From positions 60,473-124,472 of the forward strand of contig NZ_SSBL01000023.1 of the NCBI RefSeq assembly GCF_004795105.1: a stretch of 64,000 bases of DNA. The letters run 5' to 3'. Position numbers and translations under genes: made by a program. The notes under the pieces are model-generated. The model saw only the letters and a program-made list of their open reading frames with translations. It did no database searches and was not told the DNA's origin. This document shows, piece by piece, positions 8,671-16,300 of this stretch (positions are counted from its first letter, which is position 1; each line of letters begins with the position of its first letter). Source of the DNA: Streptomyces sp. A0642 (GTDB lineage Bacteria; Actinomycetota; Actinomycetes; Streptomycetales; Streptomycetaceae).

Positions 8671-11600
8671 TCAGTTCGTGCCGATCTTCGCGAGCAGGTC
8701 GACGATGCGGGACTGCACCTCGTCGCTCGTCGAGCGTTCGGCCAGGAAGAGGACCGTCTCGCCGGAACTGAGCATCGGCAGCTCCGAGCGGTTCATGTCG
8801 GCCGAGGTGTAGACGACCAGAGGGGTGCGGTTGAGCTGGCCGTTGGCCCGCAGCCAGTCGACGATCCCGGCGCGGCGACGGCGTACCTGCATCAGGTCCA
8901 TCACGACCAGGTTCGGCCGCATCCGGGTCGCGAGGGCGACCGCCTCACTGTCCGTCGCGGCGCAGGCGACCTGCATGCCGCGCCGTTCCAGCGTCTGCGT
9001 CAGCGCGAACGCGATCTCCTCGTGCTCCTCGATGAGCAGGACGCGGGGCGGATGCTGTTCGCTGTCGCGCGGGGCGAGGGCCTTCAGGAGTACGGCCGGG
9101 TCGGCGCCGTACGCCGCCTCCCGGGAGGCCTGCCCCAGACCGGCGGTCACCAGGACCGGCACCTCGGCCGCCACCGCCGCCTGGCGCAGCGACTGCAGGG
9201 CCTTGCGGGTGATGGGGCCGGTCAGCGGGTCCACGAAGAGCGCGGCGGGGAACGCCGCGATCTGCGCGTCGACCTCCTCGCGGGAGTGCACGATCACCGG
9301 CCGGTAGCCGCGGTCGCTGAGCGCCTGCTGGGTGGAGACGTCGGGGGCCGGCCAGACGAGGAGCCGGCGCGGGTTGTCCAGGGGCTCCGGGGGCAGTTCG
9401 TCGTCGACGGGCTGCGGGGACGGACGGTTGTCGACCTCGACGGCGCCACCGGGCCCGTCCAGCGGCTCGGGTCCCTCGGCGGCGCCCTCGTCGGGCGCCC
9501 CTATGGCGTACGCGCGCCCTTCGGCCGCCGGCGGGGCGATCAGCTGCCCCGAACCCTGGCCCTGAACCGGGCCGATCGTGCCGGCCGGGCCGCCGGCCGT
9601 GCCACCGGGGCCGGTCTGCGCGGCGGGCGGCTGAGACGCGGTGGGGGCCGGGGCGGCGGTGGTCGGCGGGGTGGCCGCCGACGGAACGGCGCGGTCGGCG
9701 GGGTCGGCCTCGGGCGGGGCGGCGAGCTTACGGCGCCGCCCGGCACCGCCACCGCCACCGAGCGTCTGGTTCTGCTGGTGCGCGAGGTGCTGGGCGAACG
9801 GCACGCCCTGGCCCAGCGTCCGCACGCTGAACGCACGCCCCTGCGTCGAGTCCGAACCTCCGGGCATGGGCGCCTCGGCGGGCAGCGGCTGCCGCCGCGC
9901 GTCCGGACCGGGCGAGAGCCTCCGCGGCCGGCTTCCGTCGTGCGCGTGCGGGTCCGCGGGGCCCGCCGGGCCGTCGGCGTCCTCGGGAGCGGCGCCGCGG
10001 GCGTTGCCGGCCGCGGCCGTGCCCGTGGTGTGCGTGGTCAGACCGGACGCGGGCAGGCCGGGGCCGGGCAGGCCGGACGCGGGCAGGCCGGACGCGGGCA
10101 GGCCGGGGCCGGCCTCGGGCCCTTCCTGAGCGGCGGGGCCCTGAGCGGCGGGGCCCTGAGCGGCGGGGCCCTGGGCGGCGGGGCCCTGACCGGACGCGTC
10201 GTCCGTCCCCCAGCCTCCCGGCTGCGCGGGAGGCGACGGCTGGTCGGAGGGCACGGCGGGTCCCTGCTGCGGAGGCTGAGGCGCGTCGGCGTGCCGGGCC
10301 CGGCGTCGTCCGGTCGGGACCGGGTGCGCCTGCGGCGGGGTGTGGTCGAGGTCCGGCGCGCCGGACACCGCGTCATGGCGCCCGGCCGGCGAGGCGTCCG
10401 CCTCACCGGCGGGGGGCGGCACCCGGTCGGCGTCCGCCGGCGGAAGCGCGAAGGGGACGCGCGGACCGGCCTCGGCCTGGGCGGCCCGGTCCTGGGCCGC
10501 CGACAGGGCGCGTCGGGCGCGCCGACCGCTCGGCTGCTGCGCCGGCGCGGGTCCCTGCGCCTCTTCGGGGGGTACGAGCCCAGGGGCCGCTTGCCCCGGG
10601 GCCGCGTCACCAGGCGCCGGCTCCCCGTGCGTCCGGGCGGCGTCGTCGTGGCCGGGGAAGGCTGCGGGGCCGGCGGGCGCCACGGCGGTTCCCACGTTCC
10701 TGACGTTCCCGGCGGCCGGAAGCGCCAGCTGGTTGTCGCCGCCCCGGTGCGCCCGGCGTCCGCCCGCCGGCACGGGCATCGGCGCCTCGGCCGGAACACC
10801 CTGCGGCGGGACGGTCTGCCCGCGCTGCGGCCGGCCACCGGCACCCTGAGCCCCCTCGGCGGCGGTCACGACCGACCCTTCCGAGGGCGCGGGCCCCGCG
10901 GGCAGCGCGAGAGCCTGCCCCGGCGCCTGCGTACGGGCGCCCGCCGACTCACCGCTCTCCGCCGGGCTGGGCCGGCCACGCCTGCGGCCCGAGCCGCCAC
11001 TCTGCGGGCCGGGAACGAGTTCGTGCGGGCCCGCCACCTCGGCCGCGGGCGCTGCGAAGGGCGCGGGCACAGCGCCGGGCGCTTCGCCGGACTCCGGCGC
11101 GGGAACAGCCCCCGCCTCCCGGCGCGCACGCCGGCGGCCGGTCGGCTCGGCCGCTCCGCCACCGGCAACCCCAGCTCCGGCAACCCCAGCACCGGCAACC
11201 CCAGCACCGGCGACCCCGGACTCCGCGCCGGCGAGCTCCGTACCCGTACCGTCGGACCCGCCCACCGGCGTGCCCAGGAACGCATCCGTGGAGCCCCTGC
11301 GCGCCCGGCGCCCCCGCCTGCCGCCCTCGGTGAGCGCGACATCGCCGGAAGCCCCGGAACCACCCGGGCCCTGAGGCGTTGACGGGACCACGGCCACGTC
11401 GGCGGCCGCGCCCGCATCAGGGGCCACGCCTGCATCGGCGACGCCGACCTCGCCGGCCATCGGCGGCAGGGACGGCTCCACAGGGACCACGGTCCCCGCA
11501 CCCGCGCCGAGCGGGACCTCGAGCACGTACGCGCTGCCGCTCATCCCGGGCATCTCGTGGGTCTGGAGCACACCGCCGTGGGCCCGCACGATGCCGCGCA

Positions 11601-13158
11601 CGATCGGCTCGTGCACCGGGTCTCCCCCGGCGAACGGCCCGCGCACCTCGATCCGTACGACATCACCGCGCTGAGCCGCCGCCACGACGACCGTCGAGTC
11701 GACGTAACCGCCGCCCGGCACCAGCCGGGCCTTGCCGGTCGAGTCGACCCCGGCGACGTCCGCGACCAGGTGCGCGAGCGCGGTCACCATCCGCCCCGCG
11801 TCGACCTCGGCCTCGATCGGCGGCGCGTGCACGGCGAACTGGGCACGGCCCGGACCGATCAGCTCGACGGCGGCGTCGATGCCGGCGGTCACCACACCGT
11901 CGAGCAGCACGTTCGTCTTGAGGAGCGCCTCGGAGCCGCCGTCCAGTCGCTGGTAGCTCAGCACGTTGTCGACGAGCGTCGTCATGCGCGCGTAGCCCGC
12001 GGCCAGGTGGTGCAGGATCTGGTTGGCCTCGGGCCACAGCTGGCCCCCGGGGTCGGCGGCGAGCGCGGACAGCTCACCGCGCAGCTCCTGGAGCGGCCCG
12101 CGCAGGGACTCGCCGAGCACGGCGGTCAGCTGGGTGTGCCGGGCGGACAGGTCCTCCAGCCGCTCGGCCTGCTCCTCCAGCTCGGAGGCGTACCGCTCGG
12201 TGCGGTCCGCGAGCTCGGCCGCGTGCCGGTCCGTCAGTGCGGTGATCTCGGCGGCGTGCCGCTCGGTCAGCTCGGTGATCGCGGCGGTGTGGCCCGCGGT
12301 CAGCTCGGCGACCACGGTCCTGCGCTGCTCGTCGAGCTCCTCGTAGGGCCGGCGGTCGGTGAAGGTCATGACCGCGCCGACGAGCTGGTCGCCGTCGCGC
12401 ACGGGCGCGGTGGTCAGGTCGACGGGCACCTGCGCACCGCTCTTGGACCACAGCACCTGTCCGCGCACCCGGTGCTTGCGCCCCGACTTGAGGGTGTCGG
12501 CGAGAGGCGACTCCTCGTACGGGAAGGGCTCGCCCTCGGCCCGCGAGTGCAGGATCAGCGGATGCAGCTCCTGACCGCCCAGGTCACTGGCGCGGAAGCC
12601 CAGGATCTGCGCGGCGGCCGGGTTCACCAGGACGACCCGGCCGTCCGTGTCGGTGCCGACGACGCCCTCGGAGGCGGCCCGCAGGATCATCTCGGTCTGC
12701 CGCTGGGACCGGGCCAGCTCGGCCTCGGTGTCGACGGTGCCCGACAGGTCGCGCACGACGAGCATCAGCAGCTCGTCACCCGTATAGCTGCCGCTGTAGG
12801 AGTTCTGGGCGTCGGTGTACGCCGCCTGCCCGTCCTCCAGGCTGGCGCTCGTCACCTCTACGGGGTACTCGTTGCCGTCGGTCCGGCGCGCGGTCATGCG
12901 CGTGGGCTTGGTCCGGCCCCGCTCGTCCGCAGCCTCCGGCCTCCGCATCGACCCCGGGATCAGCTTGGAGTCGAACTCCGGCAGCAGATCGAGCAGTCCG
13001 CGACCGACGAGCGCGGTGCCCGGCGTCTCGAACATTTCGAGGGCGATGGTGTTGGCGTTGACGACCGTACCGTTGCAGTTGACGAGCAGAAGCCCGTCCG
13101 GAAGGGCGTCGAGTATGGCTGCGAGGCGAGCAGCGCCTCGAGATGGCCTGCTGCTCAC
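8671..13158 (-). CDS. Giant PAS-PAS/degenerate histidine kinase/receiver protein
   Basis: 1495 residues, GTG start with a GGAGGA ribosome site. Order: PAS 1 (about 8-138), PAS 2 (about 152-270), a heptad-patterned coiled coil (about 278-345, with ELTERHAAEITALTDRHAAE), a HisKA/HATPase-like region (about 345-550), about 800 residues of Pro/Ala/Gly-rich disordered linker, and a C-terminal receiver (about 1371-1495). The kinase core looks dead: the H-box SHELRTPL is replaced by GESLRGPL (349-356), the N-box lacks Asn (ALAHLVADVAG) and the DxGxG box is missing. The receiver keeps D1421 (VVMDLM), but its invariant Lys is replaced (FLAERS). No transmembrane segment, so cytosolic. Probably a signalling scaffold or regulatory pseudokinase. 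Confidence 0.8.
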   Translation of the reverse strand: MSSRPSRGAARLAAILDALPDGLLLVNCNGTVVNANTIALEMFETPGTALVGRGLLDLLPEFDSKLIPGSMRRPEAADERGRTKPTRMTARRTDGNEYPVEVTSASLEDGQAAYTDAQNSYSGSYTGDELLMLVVRDLSGTVDTEAELARSQRQTEMILRAASEGVVGTDTDGRVVLVNPAAAQILGFRASDLGGQELHPLILHSRAEGEPFPYEESPLADTLKSGRKHRVRGQVLWSKSGAQVPVDLTTAPVRDGDQLVGAVMTFTDRRPYEELDEQRRTVVAELTAGHTAAITELTERHAAEITALTDRHAAELADRTERYASELEEQAERLEDLSARHTQLTAVLGESLRGPLQELRGELSALAADPGGQLWPEANQILHHLAAGYARMTTLVDNVLSYQRLDGGSEALLKTNVLLDGVVTAGIDAAVELIGPGRAQFAVHAPPIEAEVDAGRMVTALAHLVADVAGVDSTGKARLVPGGGYVDSTVVVAAAQRGDVVRIEVRGPFAGGDPVHEPIVRGIVRAHGGVLQTHEMPGMSGSAYVLEVPLGAGAGTVVPVEPSLPPMAGEVGVADAGVAPDAGAAADVAVVPSTPQGPGGSGASGDVALTEGGRRGRRARRGSTDAFLGTPVGGSDGTGTELAGAESGVAGAGVAGAGVAGAGVAGGGAAEPTGRRRARREAGAVPAPESGEAPGAVPAPFAAPAAEVAGPHELVPGPQSGGSGRRRGRPSPAESGESAGARTQAPGQALALPAGPAPSEGSVVTAAEGAQGAGGRPQRGQTVPPQGVPAEAPMPVPAGGRRAHRGGDNQLALPAAGNVRNVGTAVAPAGPAAFPGHDDAARTHGEPAPGDAAPGQAAPGLVPPEEAQGPAPAQQPSGRRARRALSAAQDRAAQAEAGPRVPFALPPADADRVPPPAGEADASPAGRHDAVSGAPDLDHTPPQAHPVPTGRRRARHADAPQPPQQGPAVPSDQPSPPAQPGGWGTDDASGQGPAAQGPAAQGPAAQGPAAQEGPEAGPGLPASGLPASGLPGPGLPASGLTTHTTGTAAAGNARGAAPEDADGPAGPADPHAHDGSRPRRLSPGPDARRQPLPAEAPMPGGSDSTQGRAFSVRTLGQGVPFAQHLAHQQNQTLGGGGGAGRRRKLAAPPEADPADRAVPSAATPPTTAAPAPTASQPPAAQTGPGGTAGGPAGTIGPVQGQGSGQLIAPPAAEGRAYAIGAPDEGAAEGPEPLDGPGGAVEVDNRPSPQPVDDELPPEPLDNPRRLLVWPAPDVSTQQALSDRGYRPVIVHSREEVDAQIAAFPAALFVDPLTGPITRKALQSLRQAAVAAEVPVLVTAGLGQASREAAYGADPAVLLKALAPRDSEQHPPRVLLIEEHEEIAFALTQTLERRGMQVACAATDSEAVALATRMRPNLVVMDLMQVRRRRAGIVDWLRANGQLNRTPLVVYTSADMNRSELPMLSSGETVLFLAERSTSDEVQSRIVDLLAKIGTN
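10044..10185 (-). repeat. Short tandem repeats in the linker of the PAS/receiver gene
   Basis: 15-bp units of GGACGCGGGCAGGCC type (10044-10110, encoding LPASG/LPGPG) are followed by four units of CTGAGCGGCGGGGCC (10126-10185, the last with one change, encoding QGPAA). They are in frame and lengthen the disordered linker. Confidence 0.8.
11162..11220 (-). repeat. 15-bp tandem repeats (GVAGA) in the linker of the PAS/receiver gene
   Basis: Three near-identical units of CCGGCAACCCCAGCA (11162, 11177, 11192) and a partial fourth encode repeated GVAGA on the minus strand, within the disordered linker. Confidence 0.75.
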
Positions 13159-13300
13159 GACGACGCTTCCTCCCTGATTACTGCACCTTGCCGACAGCGG
13201 GCCCCATCTTGCCCCTCGGGCCTCAGGCTGTCACTGAGGAGTCTAAAGGCTGGGGAGGGGCGAGGGACGGCGGATGAGGGGGAGCTCTCACCAAGGTTCT

Positions 13301-13315
13301 GTACATACGGTGTAC
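13301..13315. promoter_or_regulatory. Possible operator GTACA-N5-TGTAC
   Basis: GTACATACGGTGTAC has perfect 5-bp arms and lies about 140 bp upstream of the PAS/receiver start. It contains ATACGGTGTAC, the same half-site that forms the perfect MFS/TetR operator at 31240-31275, so one regulator could recognise both. Weak on its own. Confidence 0.3.
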
Positions 13316-13369
13316 GACTCCGACCCGTCACGGGCTCCGCCGGCCGCCCCGGAACGGTGCAGTCGCAGC

Positions 13370-13831
13370 TCACCGCACGTTCGGGAGCACCGGCCGCAGG
13401 CTGTTCCAGCGCGCGATCTCGCACCCGTTGCTCCGCTCGAACGTGGAGTCGACGCTTCGCCCTTGCCAGGTACCGGTGATCCGGGCGGTGGCTCCCCCGC
13501 CGAACTGCTGCGTGCACATCGCGCTCCGGGACACCGGCGTGAACGGGTCCGCGCTCTCACCCGGCAGCTGCGCCAGCCGGTCGCAGGCCTGCTGCGCGAC
13601 CGGGTGAGTGCCGCCCGCCGGGTCGCACTCCAGCTCGTACCTGCCGTCGGCCTCCGGGTTCCCCGACCCGGAGACGATCACGGTGAGCCGCGTGCCCGCG
13701 TCGTCGTTCTGCAGTACCGGCAGCGGCAGCAGAGGCAGCGGAAGGGGACCGGCCGCGGCCGTGGCCCCGGGTGCGGCGGCGGCCAGCGCGGCCAGTGACA
13801 CGACGGCGGTGAGGGCAAGACGACGCATCAT
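13370..13831 (-). CDS. SSI-family secreted serine-protease inhibitor
   Basis: 153 residues: signal peptide 1-27 (MMRRLALTAVVSLAALAAAA, cut after ATA-A), then a domain with the four Cys of Streptomyces subtilisin inhibitors (C69, C83, C106, C137), giving the two family disulfides. GGTHPVAQQACDRL and NGCEIARWNSLRP are strongly SSI-like. SSI proteins are extracellular dimers that block subtilisin-like or trypsin-like proteases through an exposed loop. The P1 position, Met in SSI and Lys/Arg in trypsin inhibitors of the family, aligns with Gln108 in MCTQQF, which is unusual. Its leader can form a 9-bp hairpin (13855-13877). Sits upstream of, and in the same direction as, the PAS/receiver gene. 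Confidence 0.88.
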   Translation of the reverse strand: MMRRLALTAVVSLAALAAAAPGATAAAGPLPLPLLPLPVLQNDDAGTRLTVIVSGSGNPEADGRYELECDPAGGTHPVAQQACDRLAQLPGESADPFTPVSRSAMCTQQFGGGATARITGTWQGRSVDSTFERSNGCEIARWNSLRPVLPNVR

Positions 13832-13854
13832 TGCGGGCTCCAGTGGTCGTGCGT

Positions 13855-13877
13855 GTCGCCGGCCCGAAGCCGGCGAC
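13855..13877 (-). other. Leader hairpin before the protease-inhibitor gene
   Basis: GTCGCCGGC (13855-13863) and GCCGGCGAC (13869-13877) form a perfect 9-bp stem with a 5-nt loop, 24-46 bp upstream of the start codon. It could lie in the 5' untranslated region. No function is assigned. Confidence 0.45.
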
Positions 13878-14056
13878 GGACGGAATCGAGGGGCGGGTGC
13901 CCCGCATGACTAACGCTCCGCACGCCACGGCGTTGCGCAACCGGAGGCGCTTTGCCCTCGCGGCCGACTGCCTAGTACCGTAGCTATCGATTGGTGACGC
14001 AACGCTCGACTGTGTCATCATCTGCACGCACCACCCGCGCTCGCGTGGGGTGTGCT

Positions 14057-14147
14057 GGAGGCGTCGCCTAGTCCGGTCTATGGCGCCGCACTGCTAATGC
14101 GGTTTGGGTCTTAAAGCCCATCGAGGGTTCAAATCCCTCCGCCTCCG
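14057..14147 (+). tRNA. tRNA-Ser(GCT)
   Basis: 91 nt class II tRNA. Acceptor stem GGAGGCG (14057-14063) pairs with CGCCTCC (14140-14146), discriminator G. Anticodon GCT at 14093-14095 between CCGCA and TGCGG; long variable arm; T-loop GGTTCAAATCC. Reads AGC/AGU. No CCA is encoded. Confidence 0.97.
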
Positions 14148-14154
14148 CTTGATC

Positions 14155-14189
14155 ACCGAAGCCCCGTGCCACTGGCACGGGGCTTCGGT
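14155..14189. terminator. Terminator after tRNA-Ser(GCT)
   Basis: A perfect 16-bp stem: 14155-14170 (ACCGAAGCCCCGTGCC) pairs with 14174-14189 around a 3-nt loop. It lies 8 bp after the tRNA. Confidence 0.85.
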
Positions 14190-14355
14190 CGTTCCCGGGC
14201 GGGGACGCCCCGCGACCGGGCTGTGCGGGGGCGGCTCGAACCGGTGTTCTCGCAGCTCAGCGTCGGTGCGGCTAATGGATTTCGCGTCACGGCGCAGGTC
14301 ATGTAATGTTGTTCTCGCAACGCCGACGGGGCAGAAAAAAGCCCGGGACGCACAA

Positions 14356-14428
14356 GCACTCGTAGCTTAACGGATAGAGCATCTGACTACGGATCAGAAG
14401 GTTGCAGGTTCGAATCCTGCCGAGTGCA
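14356..14428 (+). tRNA. tRNA-Arg(ACG)
   Basis: 73 nt. Acceptor GCACTCG (14356-14362) pairs with CGAGTGC (14421-14427), discriminator A. Anticodon ACG at 14389-14391 in a 5-bp stem (TCTGA/TCAGA). The A34 must be deaminated to inosine to read CGU, CGC and CGA; the TadA enzyme for this is encoded at 44468-44980. TAATGT near 14311 may be part of its -10 box. Confidence 0.97.
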
Positions 14429-14440
14429 CAGCAGGCCAGA

Positions 14441-14466
14441 GGCCCTCAGGAGAAATCCTGGGGGCC
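14441..14466. terminator. Terminator after tRNA-Arg(ACG)
   Basis: GGCCCTCAGGA (14441-14451) and TCCTGGGGGCC (14456-14466) form an 11-position stem with one non-Watson-Crick position and a GAAA loop, followed by TTTC. Confidence 0.75.
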
Positions 14467-14722
14467 TTTCGCGTTGCCCGTGCGGCAGTGCGGGCGGCGA
14501 CTTGGCAGCCGACGGGGACGCGGCCCAGGTCCCGGCCTCGGGCCTCGGGCGGGGGCGCGAGGTGCTGGGTGTGTTCCGGTATCCCGGCAGCTTGAGCCGG
14601 CCGCGCTGGTCCGGGCTCGGGCCACCGATCCCGCTCGACGTCGGCGTCTCTCCCCCGTGCGGCGGACGTGCTCCTCCGAGGGGCCGACTCCTCGTCAGGC
14701 TCCGGCCCCTAGCGTCGAAGGC

Positions 14723-15271
14723 ATGCGATCCAAACGCGGGAAAGCGCTCCTTCGCTGGGCATACGCTGCCGTCGCCTGGTTGGTGGTGAGCTTCGTATGG
14801 CACGTGCAGATGGGTGTCATGTACGAGGACTCGACGGGTCCCGACAGCGTCGCTCCGGTGTGGCTCTTCCTCGCCTACGACGCCCTCATCGTCCTCTTGT
14901 CGGCCGTGGGCGTGGTGTGTGTGCTGGCCACGGTCGGACCATGGGGCAGACGTGTGCCGTCCCGGCTGGTGCGCGTGCCCTTGTGGATCGGCTGCGCGGT
15001 ACTGACGGTGCGGGGCGTGCCCGGCCTCGTCGAGAACGTCACCACGGTCACGGGACTCACCCCGCACGGCCTGCTGGGGTTGGACAAGGAGGCCGTCGAC
15101 ACCAGGTCATGGGACTTCTGGAAGGGCATGGTGATCAACGGCTACTTCTTCCTCGGCGCGGTGCTCCTCGTTCCGGTCACCGTGCTGTCCCGCCGGGGGC
15201 GAGGCCGGGCGAAGGCCACGCGAGGGATGGCAGTGCGCCGCGTGCACGATGACCGTGCCGCCCGCCCCTGA
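14723..15271 (+). CDS. Four-helix integral membrane protein of unknown function
   Basis: 182 residues. ATG at 14723 with GAAGG upstream and a possible -10 TAGCGT just before; the longer upstream frame runs through the tRNA and terminator and is rejected. Four hydrophobic helices are visible: about 10-32 (WAYAAVAWLVVSFVWHV), 43-72 (VWLFLAYDALIVLLSAVGVV), 82-105 (VRVPLWIGCAVLTV) and 138-160 (GYFFLGAVLLVPVTVLS). The layout is reminiscent of DUF3995 proteins, but that is a guess. The last 55 codons overlap the opposite-strand gene at 15107-15574, so one of the two C-termini may be over-extended. Confidence 0.6.
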   Translation: MRSKRGKALLRWAYAAVAWLVVSFVWHVQMGVMYEDSTGPDSVAPVWLFLAYDALIVLLSAVGVVCVLATVGPWGRRVPSRLVRVPLWIGCAVLTVRGVPGLVENVTTVTGLTPHGLLGLDKEAVDTRSWDFWKGMVINGYFFLGAVLLVPVTVLSRRGRGRAKATRGMAVRRVHDDRAARP

Positions 15272-15574
15272 CGCGCCGTGGACCGTCACGCGTTCCTCGG
15301 CGCCGGGGGCGATCGGCGTGCCGCAGCGGTCGCACGTCACCGGGCACGCCTGCTCCTTCGGGCAGCCGTGACAGCTGCGGGGGAACCAGCGGACCACCGA
15401 ACCGTGCGCCTCGGTCAGTTGCGGGCCGAGGTCGCGGACAGCCCCGGTGTGCAGGGTCGTACCGCAGAAGACGCAGTGCACACCTCGGAGCTGCTGGGCG
15501 GACAGCGTCCCGACCGGAGGCAGCGCGCCGAGCCGCCTGTCGGGTGGAGGGGGCGGGGTGGAAGGATGGCGCAT
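15107..15574 (-). CDS. Small Cys-rich (putative zinc-binding) protein
   Basis: 155 residues, ATG with AGGAGA 6 bp upstream. The middle holds four pairs or singletons of Cys: CVFC, C-x2-C in SCHGCPKEQAC and CDRCG (between about 34 and 85), arranged like zinc knuckles. The N-terminus is Pro-rich. The C-terminal 55 residues have low complexity and overlap the convergent membrane-protein gene. A 10-bp inverted repeat lies in its leader (15607-15646). I do not recognise a function. Confidence 0.55.
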   Translation of the reverse strand: MRHPSTPPPPPDRRLGALPPVGTLSAQQLRGVHCVFCGTTLHTGAVRDLGPQLTEAHGSVVRWFPRSCHGCPKEQACPVTCDRCGTPIAPGAEERVTVHGASGAGGTVIVHAAHCHPSRGLRPASPPAGQHGDRNEEHRAEEEVAVDHHALPEVP

Positions 15575-15606
15575 GGTCGGTCTCCTGGTGATCTCAGGTT
15601 CTGACT

Positions 15607-15646
15607 GGCCCCGGCCGAGCGGAGGTGCGAACTCCGGGCCGGGGCC
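15607..15646. other. Leader inverted repeat of the Cys-rich gene
   Basis: GGCCCCGGCC (15607-15616) and GGCCGGGGCC (15637-15646) are perfect 10-bp arms around 20 nt, 33-72 bp upstream of the minus-strand start at 15574. It could be a terminator for read-through or a leader structure. Confidence 0.4.
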
Positions 15647-15691
15647 GTTCTGTTGCTACGGGACCGTTGGCCGGCCTCGCGAGAACGAAGT

Positions 15692-15729
15692 TAAACCCCG
15701 GGGTTGAATGACGTCAAGCCCGGGGTTTA
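15692..15729. promoter_or_regulatory. 38-bp imperfect inverted repeat between divergent genes
   Basis: TAAACCCCGGGGTTGA (15692-15707) and TCAAGCCCGGGGTTTA (15714-15729) match at 15 of 16 positions around ATGACG. Lies between the minus-strand Cys-rich gene (start 15574) and the plus-strand helix-turn-helix gene (start 15767), 38 bp before the latter. A good candidate operator for the small helix-turn-helix protein. Confidence 0.55.
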
Positions 15730-15766
15730 CAGTCGTGCTGGCCGCGCCGCAGGAGGGAGCGCGGGG

Positions 15767-16087
15767 ATGGCGAATGACCCTGAGCAGATCCAGGAGGTGA
15801 AACGCCTGGTGGAAGCCATCGCGGCATTCAGGGACATCGAGGACGACGAGGCGTGCGCCTTGGCCGTGTCGCGGGCTTTGGAGGAGTGGCCCGGCTACCA
15901 GACGAAGCTCCGACAGCTGCGCCAGCAGCGTGTCAAGGCCCTGAAGGAGCAAGGCAGGACCTGGAAGGACATCGGGCAGCTCCTCGGAGGCATCTCTGCG
16001 GCCCGTGCCCAGCAGATCGGCAAGGGCCAGAGCGGGGCGCAACGCCGTCGGGCCGACCGGGAAGCGCAAGGGCCCGCTGCCGGATGA
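15767..16087 (+). CDS. Small sigma-region-4-like helix-turn-helix protein
   Basis: 106 residues, ATG at 15767 with AGGAGGGA 8 bp upstream; a start at 15704 would fall inside the large inverted repeat. Charged helices fill residues 1-60 (EQIQEVKRLVEAIAAFRDIE). RVKALKEQGRTWKDIGQLLG (about 64-83) followed by SAARAQQIGKG (about 86-96) forms a helix-turn-helix like those of sigma-70 region 4. Such proteins are common, often plasmid- or accessory-linked, Streptomyces regulators. The palindrome just upstream suggests autoregulation. A second DNA-binding gene follows 213 bp downstream. Confidence 0.7.
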   Translation: MANDPEQIQEVKRLVEAIAAFRDIEDDEACALAVSRALEEWPGYQTKLRQLRQQRVKALKEQGRTWKDIGQLLGGISAARAQQIGKGQSGAQRRRADREAQGPAAG

Positions 16088-16300
16088 GAACGGCCGAGCG
16101 GTGTAGAGACCGCCCGGCCGTAGTGACCAGCGGGTCATCACCCCGCCGATCCGAAATCCACCCATGTGAAGAGAAGGATTCGCGTTCGATCCTAGGCCCG
16201 GTACTCGCGTGGTGACCACTCCCGCGCCCTGAGCCGCCCGAAACGGCTCCGCTTCCCGCGACCTCCGCGGCCCCACGGGCCGCCCCTCACCCCACGGACT

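Noticed and set aside
8653..11382. A 909-codon open frame on the plus strand opposite the PAS/receiver gene
   Set aside because: It is a shadow of the GC-rich minus-strand gene: Arg/Gly-rich, no domain, no ribosome site.
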